DNA of 64,000 nt from Oceanospirillaceae bacterium (GTDB lineage Bacteria; Pseudomonadota; Gammaproteobacteria; Pseudomonadales; Balneatricaceae). Shown here piece after piece: positions 57,109 through 64,000 of this stretch (positions within the stretch are counted from its first letter, which is position 1; every line of letters begins with the position of its first letter). The translations under genes and the position numbers were made by a program. Below the pieces are notes generated by a model that ran no database searches, was not told the origin of the DNA, and was given only the letters and a program-made list of their open reading frames with translations. The DNA lies in the NCBI GenBank assembly GCA_013215375.1, contig JABSRB010000001.1, positions 62,001 through 126,000 of the forward strand, given 5' to 3'.

Positions 57109-57684
57109 TTAAGCTAAAAAGTTTTTTAGCAAGTCATGCCCCTGTTGCGTCAAAATTGATTCCGGATGAAACTGCACACCCTGTATATCAAATTGACGGT
57201 GTCTCAGCCCCATAATTTCGGCGACTGATCCATCCGCATTTTCTGTCCAAGCCGTCACTTCAAGACAGCTAGGTAAACTGGCCAGTTCAACCACCAGCGA
57301 GTGATACCGTGTCACTTGCAATGGATTATCTAATCCGGCAAATAAACCGCGGTTGTTATGTTTGATCCAAGAGGTTTTACCGTGCATTACTTTAGCGGCA
57401 CGCACCACCTTACCACCAAAAGCCACCGCAATACTTTGATGGCCTAAACAAACCCCTAATATTGGCAGGGTGTTGCCAAACGTTTTAATCGCAGCAACAC
57501 AAATACCCGCTTGAGCAGGCGTACATGGCCCCGGAGAAATAACTAGCCCAGTCAACGACATTGCACTAATACGCGCTAAATCAATATCGTTGTTACGCAC
57601 TACTTCTACAACAGCACCTAACTGTGCCAAATACTGACTCAAGTTATAGGTAAAAGAGTCAAAATTATCGATCATTAATAACAT
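57109..57684 (-). CDS. trpG: Anthranilate synthase component II (glutamine amidotransferase)
   Basis: A 191-residue class I amidotransferase feeding ammonia to TrpE, and possibly also to PabB. The sequence begins [19 protein letters not shown]. The oxyanion loop is [15 protein letters not shown], the catalytic Cys lies in [18 protein letters not shown], and the His-Glu pair in [14 protein letters not shown]. The ATG at 57684 is chosen; a TTG precedes it and another ATG at 57675 would also fit. First gene of trpGDC, with the MITE-like element upstream. Confidence 0.94.
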   Translation of the reverse strand: MLLMIDNFDSFTYNLSQYLAQLGAVVEVVRNNDIDLARISAMSLTGLVISPGPCTPAQAGICVAAIKTFGNTLPILGVCLGHQSIAVAFGGKVVRAAKVMHGKTSWIKHNNRGLFAGLDNPLQVTRYHSLVVELASLPSCLEVTAWTENADGSVAEIMGLRHRQFDIQGVQFHPESILTQQGHDLLKNFLA

Positions 57685-57749
57685 CAATCGATACTCTCAT
57701 GGCTATTTATCATTACAAAATACGTCATATTTTATTATATATATTTACT

Positions 57750-57915
57750 CTAGGAGGTTGTCTGAGAACTGCGATCGTAGCGAGAGCAAGACTATTTGAG
57801 GAAAAATTAGCGGTCATTTGAGGCAAATAGCATGCTATTTAACGAAAATGAGCGTTGATTTTAACCCAATAGGCTTGGTCGCAGTAGATCAGTCTGTTCT
57901 CGGACAGACTCCTAG
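57750..57915. mobile_element. MITE-like palindromic element
   Basis: About 166 bases bounded by imperfect terminal inverted repeats: CTAGGAGGTTGTCTGAGAAC at the left and GTTCTCGGACAGACTCCTAG at the right. Inside is the perfect palindrome AAATAGCATGCTATTT. It encodes no protein of note (an 83-codon minus-strand frame runs across its end and the next terminator and is judged random). A shortened relative lies at 7896-7957. Elements of this type move with a transposase supplied elsewhere. Confidence 0.6.
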
Positions 57916-58057
57916 TATCCAATCTTTAATATTAGCAAGCAATCTGTGCTTAGTCATAGGATTAATAGCGCTATTGCAGATATAGGCTAATAAAAAATAA
58001 CGGTTTATACTGGGGTTTAGCAATGAAGATGTAGGGAGAGAGGCAAAAAATAGGCAT

Positions 58058-58096
58058 AAAAAAACCCAGTGACAGAACCTTAAAACTATCACTGGG
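58058..58096 (-). terminator. Terminator of the soxBDAG operon
   Basis: CCCAGTGA (58065-58072) pairs with TCACTGGG (58089-58096); on the minus strand the stem is followed by seven T. It lies about 165 bases past the soxG stop. The rest of the 578-nt gap from trpG to soxG holds the MITE-like element and no gene. Confidence 0.75.
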
Positions 58097-58262
58097 GTTA
58101 AAGAATGCTGATTAAAACACGGATTAAAAAAGCGCGCCATCAGACTAAAGTAGTAATTTTACTAGTAAAAGCATTTTAAAAGCAAATTTATTTGTTTACT
58201 CCAACCTTAACAGCAGAATTGTTGGTTAAACACAGCTCGCGCTACAAATATTATTTAGCCCG

Positions 58263-58943
58263 TTATTCATCTTGTTTTATTACTAAATCAAACTCAGCGC
58301 AACAATCTTGTAGCCATAACCAAACATAGTCGCTAAAGCTGCGCCTAATCACTAACTCCCATTGATTTTCTGCGTTGCGACTAATCACCGCCTGTGTTTT
58401 AGCGAAAACACTGGTCACTACCTTACCAATGGGAAAGCTTCGCGAGTGCACATCTAACGGTACCGATTTTTGCAGCACCTTGTGTGCATCGCTTCCCGAC
58501 AAGCGCAGTATCGTTTGTCCTCCTGAGACATTGACCACCGCGCAATGTCCATCAACGGCGTCAATTAAGCCCTGCTCAATTTCATTGGAACGCGCACCTG
58601 GCGCCACCACCAACCATTCATCGGGTGAAATCCAACGTATGGAGACGGCGCCGGCACTGTGCATTTTTAATGCACCGGGTAACTCAATCCCCAGCACCGC
58701 TTTTACGCCTTCAACAAAGGCCACATTATTCAAGCTGCCACGCAGCACAATGTGTGTTCTCAGCGCTAATTCTGTCAGCTCTACTGTTGAGGATTGGCCT
58801 GATTGCGCAGTCGCTAGTTGCGCAAAATCCACATGCGCTAAAGGACTCGCACCGACAATGCCACTCTCTGTCACCGGACGCTGCTGCATTGCATTGATAG
58901 TTTGCGCATAGCTTAACGTTGCATTCATGTTCTGATCAGACAT
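58263..58943 (-). CDS. soxG: Sarcosine oxidase, gamma subunit
   Basis: A 226-residue subunit of heterotetrameric sarcosine oxidase. It is related to the GcvT fold and shows RWISPDEWLVVAPG, VVNVSGGQTILRLSGSDAHKVLQKSVPLDVHSRSFPIG and the C-terminal RRSFSDYVWLWLQDC typical of SoxG. The ATG at 58943 overlaps the soxA end by 8 bases, with GGGAGAG upstream. An in-frame start at 58967 lies deeper inside soxA. Last gene of soxBDAG. Confidence 0.92.
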   Translation of the reverse strand: MSDQNMNATLSYAQTINAMQQRPVTESGIVGASPLAHVDFAQLATAQSGQSSTVELTELALRTHIVLRGSLNNVAFVEGVKAVLGIELPGALKMHSAGAVSIRWISPDEWLVVAPGARSNEIEQGLIDAVDGHCAVVNVSGGQTILRLSGSDAHKVLQKSVPLDVHSRSFPIGKVVTSVFAKTQAVISRNAENQWELVIRRSFSDYVWLWLQDCCAEFDLVIKQDE

Positions 58944-61900
58944 TTTGCTGCTCTCCCTTAGGATCAAAGAATATCGGACTGCATATTATCGCCTCTATAC
59001 TCTGACCATCTGCTAGCGGGTAATAGACAGTGTCACCCATGCGTTTGTGACCATCACGTATAAAAGCCATCGCAATAGAGTGTCCTAAACAAGCACTGTA
59101 ATAACTGGAAGTGACATGCCCTAACATGGTCATCGGTATCGGCTGATTAGGATCATCGACCGCCTGCGCTCCCTCGGGGATCACTTGCATTGGATCTTTA
59201 GTTTTAAGGCCCACCAACTGCTTGCGTCCCTCTTTAACACAATCTTCACGATTCATGCCGCGTTTGCCGATAAAGCTAAAAGGCTTTTTCTGTGACACCG
59301 CCCAGCCCATGCCCAAGTCGTATGGATGTACTGAACCGTCGGTATCTTGACCGGCAATAATAAAGCCTTTTTCAGTACGCAAAATGTGCATACTCTCAGT
59401 GCCATAAGGGGTGAGATTATACTCCTCTCCCGCCGCCATCACCGCCTCCCAGATGCGCATGCCATAATTAGCCTGCACATTTATCTCAAAGGAAAGTTCA
59501 CCAGTGAAGGAGATTCTAAAGATGCGCGCAGGAACCCCTTTAACCGTCGCCGCTTTCCAATCCATGTACTTGAATGCATCGTTAGATACATCGATATCAT
59601 CAACCACTTGCTCGATTATCTTGCGGGCATTAGGCCCGGTTACCGTGACTGTCGACCAGTGATCTGTGACACTATTGAAATACACTTGCAGCTCTGGCCA
59701 CTCGGTTTGATGATATATTTCCAACCACTCTAATACTCTGGCCGCACCCCCAGTGGTGGTGGTCATGACAAAGTGATTATCTGCCATGCAAGCAGTGACT
59801 CCGTCATCAAACACCATGCCATCTTCACCACACATCAAGCCATAGCGACATTTACCTATCGCTAATTTAGCCCAGGCATTGGTATAAACACGCCCCAAAA
59901 ACTCTCGCGCATCCGGTCCTTGGATATCTATCTTGCCCAAGGTGGAAGCATCTAATATTCCTGCACTAGCGCGCACCGCTAAACACTCGCGCTCTAGTGT
60001 CTGCTGCATGCTTTCGCCCTTTAGCGGGAAATACCAAGGCCTCTTCCAATTACCCACATCCTCAAACAGTGCACCACGCTCCAAGTGCCACTGGTGCATC
60101 GCGGTATAACGTTTAGGATCAAATAGTTCACCACAGTGACGCCCCGCTATCGCACCAAAAGTCACCGGGGTGTAGTTGGGGCGAAAAATCGTCGTACCGG
60201 TCTCAGGGATGGTTTTATGCATCGATTTAGCGGCAATCGCCATACCGTTAATATTACCCAGCTTGCCCTGATCGGTACCAAAACCCATCGCCGTATAACG
60301 CTTGACGTGCTCGATAGATTCAAAACCTTCAAGGGTCGCCATCTCAATGCCCGCTGCGGTAACATCGTTCTGTAAATCAACAAACTGTTTGGGTGCACGA
60401 CTGGTCACTTTAGGGTGCGGAATATGATAGAGCGCCATCCCAGTATTGATCACCACAGCTGCTGCTGTCGGTGCTACCACTTCGCCCTCAAGGCTAAAGC
60501 CTGCATTTTTCACAGCTTGCTGGCCAGCTTCAGTGCCTTGAATTAAGGTGTTTTGTAAATCAAAGCAGCCATTAATGGACCCCGCGGTGAGTTGCTGCTG
60601 CAAGGTATCCCCAGGAATAAAACCTATCACCTCATCACTCCACACCGGGCGCGCTCCCGTATGACAAGATAAATGTATCGCAGGGCTCCAACCTCCGGAA
60701 CTGGCTAAGGTATCACAGACCAAAGTAGACACTTCTCCGACTAATTTATCCCCGGCACTATTAAGACCCGCCACACTGACGCTCTTCACCCGCTTAGAGC
60801 CCTGCGCTTCAACCACCGCAGTACCCACCATCACTTTAATACCTAATAACGCTGCCTTTGCCACTACCGCAGCTGCTGCTCCCTCTGCGCGGGTATCAAC
60901 AATAGCCACCACCTTTCGACCTGCGTTGTGCCAATCAAAGGCGGTATTATAAGCGCCGTCATTAGTGGTCATCAGCACCAGCTGATGGCCAGGTATTACC
61001 GCATATCGATTGATGTAAGTAGAGACAGCCGATGCCAGCATATTGCCCGGCACATCGTTATTGGCATACACCAGCGGGCGCTCGTGGGAACCTGTGGCTA
61101 GTATTACCCATTTAGCGCGTACTCTGTGCATGCGCTGGCGGCTACTATTTTTTGCAGCGCGATCTGCCACATGGTCACTGCAGCGCTGATGAATGGTCAG
61201 AAAATTATGATCGTGATAGCCGTTCACAGTCGACCTAGGCAACATTTGTACTTCGGGAAAGCTCGCCAGCTCGGCTACCGTATTCGCCAACCATTCAAGC
61301 GCATCTATACCTTCGATCTGCTCTTGGCTGTGTAACAATGAGCCACCAAACTCCGCCTGTTCATCGGCAATAATCACCCTTGCGCCACTACGTGCTGCCA
61401 CTAGCGCTGCACTTAAACCAGCAGGACCCGCACCCACAATGACAATATCGGCGTGCTGATGGTAGTGATCGTAGCGATCCGGGTCGCTCTCTAATGGCGA
61501 GCGACCAAGGCCCGCCGCTTTGCGAATAAATTTCTCATAAGTGCTCCACAGTGATTTTGGATACATAAAAGTCTTGTAATAAAACCCCGGTGGCATCACT
61601 TTTGCGCCCACCTTTCCCAGCGTACTCATCATGTCAAAATCGACATTTGGCCAACCATTGGTCGATTTTGCCACCAAACCGTTATACAACTCTTGTTGAG
61701 TGGCGCGTACGTTAGGTACTTGCGTCGCCTCCGTCGCCCCCAACTGCATAATCGCATTGGGCTCCTCAGCCCCTGCTGCGACGATGCCACGCGGGCGGCT
61801 GTATTTAAAACTGCGACCGATCACATCAATACCATTCGCCAGCAGTGCTGAGGCCAGTGTATCTCCGACAAAGCCCGGGTATTTTTTACCATTAAATTCG

Positions 61901-61962
61901 AAACTAATCGCGGTAGCGCGCTCTAAACGTCCACCTTGATCTAAGCGGTTTGGCTGATTCAT
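58936..61962 (-). CDS. soxA: Sarcosine oxidase, alpha subunit
   Basis: A 1008-residue subunit carrying NAD+ and the tetrahydrofolate side of the complex, which demethylates sarcosine to glycine, yielding methylene-THF and H2O2. An N-terminal ferredoxin-like segment (FEFNGKKYPGFVGDTLASALLANG) is followed by a dinucleotide fold IVIVGAGPAGLSAALVAARSGARVIIADEQ. A second nucleotide region has WVILATGSHERPLVYANNDVPGNM. The C-terminal half is GcvT-like (GILDASTLGKIDIQGPDAREFLGRVYTNAW, FTGELSFEINVQANYGM). The start overlaps the soxD stop by four bases (ATGA). Confidence 0.95.
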   Translation of the reverse strand: MNQPNRLDQGGRLERATAISFEFNGKKYPGFVGDTLASALLANGIDVIGRSFKYSRPRGIVAAGAEEPNAIMQLGATEATQVPNVRATQQELYNGLVAKSTNGWPNVDFDMMSTLGKVGAKVMPPGFYYKTFMYPKSLWSTYEKFIRKAAGLGRSPLESDPDRYDHYHQHADIVIVGAGPAGLSAALVAARSGARVIIADEQAEFGGSLLHSQEQIEGIDALEWLANTVAELASFPEVQMLPRSTVNGYHDHNFLTIHQRCSDHVADRAAKNSSRQRMHRVRAKWVILATGSHERPLVYANNDVPGNMLASAVSTYINRYAVIPGHQLVLMTTNDGAYNTAFDWHNAGRKVVAIVDTRAEGAAAAVVAKAALLGIKVMVGTAVVEAQGSKRVKSVSVAGLNSAGDKLVGEVSTLVCDTLASSGGWSPAIHLSCHTGARPVWSDEVIGFIPGDTLQQQLTAGSINGCFDLQNTLIQGTEAGQQAVKNAGFSLEGEVVAPTAAAVVINTGMALYHIPHPKVTSRAPKQFVDLQNDVTAAGIEMATLEGFESIEHVKRYTAMGFGTDQGKLGNINGMAIAAKSMHKTIPETGTTIFRPNYTPVTFGAIAGRHCGELFDPKRYTAMHQWHLERGALFEDVGNWKRPWYFPLKGESMQQTLERECLAVRASAGILDASTLGKIDIQGPDAREFLGRVYTNAWAKLAIGKCRYGLMCGEDGMVFDDGVTACMADNHFVMTTTTGGAARVLEWLEIYHQTEWPELQVYFNSVTDHWSTVTVTGPNARKIIEQVVDDIDVSNDAFKYMDWKAATVKGVPARIFRISFTGELSFEINVQANYGMRIWEAVMAAGEEYNLTPYGTESMHILRTEKGFIIAGQDTDGSVHPYDLGMGWAVSQKKPFSFIGKRGMNREDCVKEGRKQLVGLKTKDPMQVIPEGAQAVDDPNQPIPMTMLGHVTSSYYSACLGHSIAMAFIRDGHKRMGDTVYYPLADGQSIEAIICSPIFFDPKGEQQNV

Positions 61963-62273
61963 GTTGTGCTCTCCACTGCATTAACAGCCACGTCAGCCGT
62001 AAAGGTTGGTTTTTCACCGATTTTGTACACTTCTTTTATCTCATAAGTCTGAGTGTCGCGGGTGATATTAAAAAACTTGCGACAGCCGATAGCGTGCACC
62101 CATAACTCGTGATGCAAGCCGCGTGGATTATCGCGAAAGAATAAAAACTCGCCCCACTGTTTATCACTGCAACTTTCAGGATCTAATGGACGGGGGATAT
62201 GCGCTTGGCCCACCGCGTGAAACTCTTCCTCTTCGCGGTGCTCTTCACAGTGCGGGCAATAAATATAAAACAT
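61959..62273 (-). CDS. soxD: Sarcosine oxidase, delta subunit
   Basis: A 104-residue zinc-binding subunit. It begins MFYIYCPHCEEHREEEEF, with the first zinc cysteines, and continues with DPESCSDKQWGEFLFFRDNPRGLHHELWVHAIGCRKFFNITRDT, the family signature. A clear ribosome site TAGGAG lies 7 nt upstream. It sits between soxB (24-nt gap) and soxA (four-base overlap). Confidence 0.95.
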   Translation of the reverse strand: MFYIYCPHCEEHREEEEFHAVGQAHIPRPLDPESCSDKQWGEFLFFRDNPRGLHHELWVHAIGCRKFFNITRDTQTYEIKEVYKIGEKPTFTADVAVNAVESTT

Positions 62274-62297
62274 AATTAAGCTCCTAGACGCTTAGAA

Positions 62298-63551
62298 TTA
62301 GTGGGCCACGCCTGCGGCGCCGTGTTCATCGATTAATGCGCCGTCATGAAAGCGGAACATAGAAAACGGCTTGGCCATATCACTCGCTTTTCCCCACGCT
62401 AAAGTCTGGGCAAATACGTGCCCAGAACCTGGTGTCGCTTTAAAGCCACCGGTACCCCAACCGCAGTTGAAAAACAAATTATCTACCGGTGTCGCGGAGA
62501 TAATCGGGCAGGCATCTGGTGTGGTATCCACTATCCCGCCCCACTGACGATTCATCCGCACACGGGAGAAGACCGGGAACAACTCAACAATCGCCTGCAC
62601 GGTGTGTTCAATGGTGTGATAACTGCCGCGCTGTCCGTAGCCGTTATAACCGTCAATACCGGCACCTATCACTAAGTCGCCTTTGTCTGATTGGGAAATA
62701 TAACCGTGCACATGATTGGACATCACCACCGTATCAAGAATAGGTTTAATAGGCTCTGATACCAACGCCTGCAGGGGATGTGACTCTATAGGCAATTTGA
62801 AACCGGCCATCTTTGCCATCACACTTGAATTACCGGCAGTCACACAACCGATCCGCCCGGCCTCTATGACTCCATGGCTCTTAGTCATCACCCCAGTAGC
62901 AGTACCCTCTTCGATAATAAAATCCACCACTTCGCACTGCTGAATGAGATCGACACCTAATGCATCTGCTGCGCGGGCAAAGCCCCAGGCAACGGCATCG
63001 TGACGTGCTACGCCGCCGCGCGGCTGCCAGGAAGCACCCATGATTGGATAGCGAGGTCGGTCTGAGCAATCCATCATCGGCACAATTTCTTTAATTTGCT
63101 GCGGATCTAATATTTCACCATCTATACCATTGAGACGATTGGCATTCACTCGTCTTTGAATATCACGCATATCTTGCAAGGTATGGCCTAAATTCAATAC
63201 ACCTCGCTGCGAGAACATCACATTGTAGTTGAGGTCTTGAGAGAGCCCCTCCCAGAGTTTCATTGAATGCTCGTATATTTTAGCGGACTCGTCCCAAAGG
63301 TAATTAGAACGCACAATGGTGGTATTACGCGCCGTGTTACCACCGCCTAAATAACCTTTTTCTAACACCGCAATATTGGTAATCCCATGCACTTTCGCCA
63401 AATAGTAGGCCGTTGCTAAGCCATGTCCTCCGCCTCCGACAATCACCACATCGTATTTTTTCTTGGGCACTGGATTACGCCATACTCGCTGCCAGTTCTC
63501 ATGGTGACTCAAGGCGTGCTTCAGCAGCCCGAAACCTGAATATTTCTGCAT
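62298..63551 (-). CDS. soxB: Sarcosine oxidase, beta subunit
   Basis: A 417-residue flavoprotein holding FAD and covalently bound FMN, where sarcosine is oxidised. The FAD-binding motif is [23 protein letters not shown], followed by [61 protein letters not shown] lies in the FMN-attachment region. [24 protein letters not shown] is the C-terminal flavin loop. The ATG at 63551 has AAGGA about 7 nt upstream and gives the standard N-terminus [20 protein letters not shown]; the longer frame from 63623 is rejected. First gene of soxBDAG. Confidence 0.95.
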   Translation of the reverse strand: MQKYSGFGLLKHALSHHENWQRVWRNPVPKKKYDVVIVGGGGHGLATAYYLAKVHGITNIAVLEKGYLGGGNTARNTTIVRSNYLWDESAKIYEHSMKLWEGLSQDLNYNVMFSQRGVLNLGHTLQDMRDIQRRVNANRLNGIDGEILDPQQIKEIVPMMDCSDRPRYPIMGASWQPRGGVARHDAVAWGFARAADALGVDLIQQCEVVDFIIEEGTATGVMTKSHGVIEAGRIGCVTAGNSSVMAKMAGFKLPIESHPLQALVSEPIKPILDTVVMSNHVHGYISQSDKGDLVIGAGIDGYNGYGQRGSYHTIEHTVQAIVELFPVFSRVRMNRQWGGIVDTTPDACPIISATPVDNLFFNCGWGTGGFKATPGSGHVFAQTLAWGKASDMAKPFSMFRFHDGALIDEHGAAGVAH

Positions 63552-63687
63552 GGAGATGTCCTTATATTTTTGAATAAAGATAAATAATTTAAAGATTGAT
63601 AGTAGATTCAATACAACTAACAATTCTACTTAAACACGACATATAGCTACTAATTTACGACAAGATATTCAATAACAAAATTGAAAC

Positions 63688-64000
63688 TTAGAAATCTATT
63701 TGTAAATCCGACTTAGCTTGGGAGCAGCAGGAGAGAATATACCCAGCCGCCACATCATCATCGGTAATGCCACCATTGTGATCCATCACCGCCTCTCCTT
63801 GTACCTTCATCACTTTACAAGTGCCACAAATTCCCATACCACAAGCTTTGGGTATATTTAAACCCAACTTAGATGCCGCTGTATGCACAGTCTCGTTAGG
63901 ATGTATCTGCACAGATTTACCACTTTTAACAAATTCAATGTTGAGCATGTCGGCACTGTCTAACGCCTCTGCGATATCTACGGCAATTTCCGCTTGATCT
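63688..64000 (-). CDS. Glycine betaine demethylase reductase-like protein, 2Fe-2S C-terminal part
   Basis: Partial gene running off the right edge; the frame stays open from 63949 to 64000 (AEIAVDIAEALDSAD). The C-terminal ferredoxin domain has CGMGICGTCKV (C-x4-C-x2-C) and the fourth ligand in YILSCCSQ. Such a domain at the C-terminus of a flavin reductase fits GbcB, which supplies electrons to the Rieske oxygenase GbcA to demethylate glycine betaine. The sox operon next to it handles the sarcosine made later in that pathway, which supports the call. The N-terminal reductase part is outside the window, so other Rieske-type reductases remain possible. Confidence 0.75.
   Translation of the reverse strand, partial: DQAEIAVDIAEALDSADMLNIEFVKSGKSVQIHPNETVHTAASKLGLNIPKACGMGICGTCKVMKVQGEAVMDHNGGITDDDVAAGYILSCCSQAKSDLQIDF

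Noticed and set aside
57889-58140. 83-codon minus-strand ORF near the MITE-like element
   Set aside because: It spans the sox terminator and the end of the repeat, with no ribosome site or family resemblance.

Overview
The window looks like a chromosomal segment of a moderately AT-rich, probably marine gammaproteobacterium related to the Pseudomonas/Cellvibrionales side of the class. Evidence is gene order as much as gene content. The blocks dksA-gluQ-cbrA-cbrB-(crcZ)-pcnB-folK-panB-panC, recA-(recX)-alaS-lysC-csrA-tRNA-Ser-tRNA-Arg and trpG-trpD-trpC-osmC match the order I recall from Pseudomonas. The Na+-pumping oxaloacetate decarboxylase, TAXI-TRAP transporter and glycine betaine/sarcosine catabolism suggest a salty, osmolyte-using lifestyle. 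No prophage, integron, CRISPR array or complete insertion sequence was seen. The species cannot be named from the sequence alone.

Layout. 1-17000: 3' part of bioA, a GGA-rich probable small RNA of the RsmY/RsmZ/CsrB kind, sfsA, then the dksA-gluQ-cbrXAB block. Next come a sigma54-driven CrcZ-like RNA region, pcnB-folK-panBC, a thiolase, a tandem-domain PTPS protein, and the coupled 16S rRNA modification genes rsuA-rsmC. 17000-24000: a four-gene minus-strand sensory cluster (periplasmic protein, PAS kinase, receiver-kinase hybrid, pseudo-receiver TPR protein). 24000-37600: gnd, the aapJQMP amino-acid ABC transporter, a Cache-GAF-HD-GYP protein and oadGAB. 37600-44600: thiI, a TAXI-TRAP transporter, and a tRNA-Ser/Arg/Ser cluster flanked by broken tRNA-Ser-derived repeats. 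44600-52500: csrA, lysC, alaS, a degenerate recX, recA with a LexA box, a gate-domain membrane protein and a divergent Lrp regulator. 52500-64000: a chemoreceptor, osmC, trpCDG, a MITE-like palindrome, soxBDAG and the end of a GbcB-like ferredoxin gene.

The most interesting theme is post-transcriptional control. CbrA/CbrB sit directly upstream of a promoter with a textbook -24/-12 element and a cluster of GTAACA half-sites. The RNA downstream of that promoter carries five clusters of AANAANAA Hfq/Crc-type motifs. The aapJ start region carries one such motif next to its ribosome site, which would link the amino-acid transporter to the same catabolite-repression circuit. Independently, csrA is present, and a candidate CsrA-sponge RNA with seven GGA motifs and a perfect terminator lies near the window start. 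Repeats are also notable: a dispersed palindromic family (four copies), a MITE with a truncated relative inside the cbrB-crcZ gap, and tRNA-Ser 3' ends interrupted within the T-arm by short inserts.
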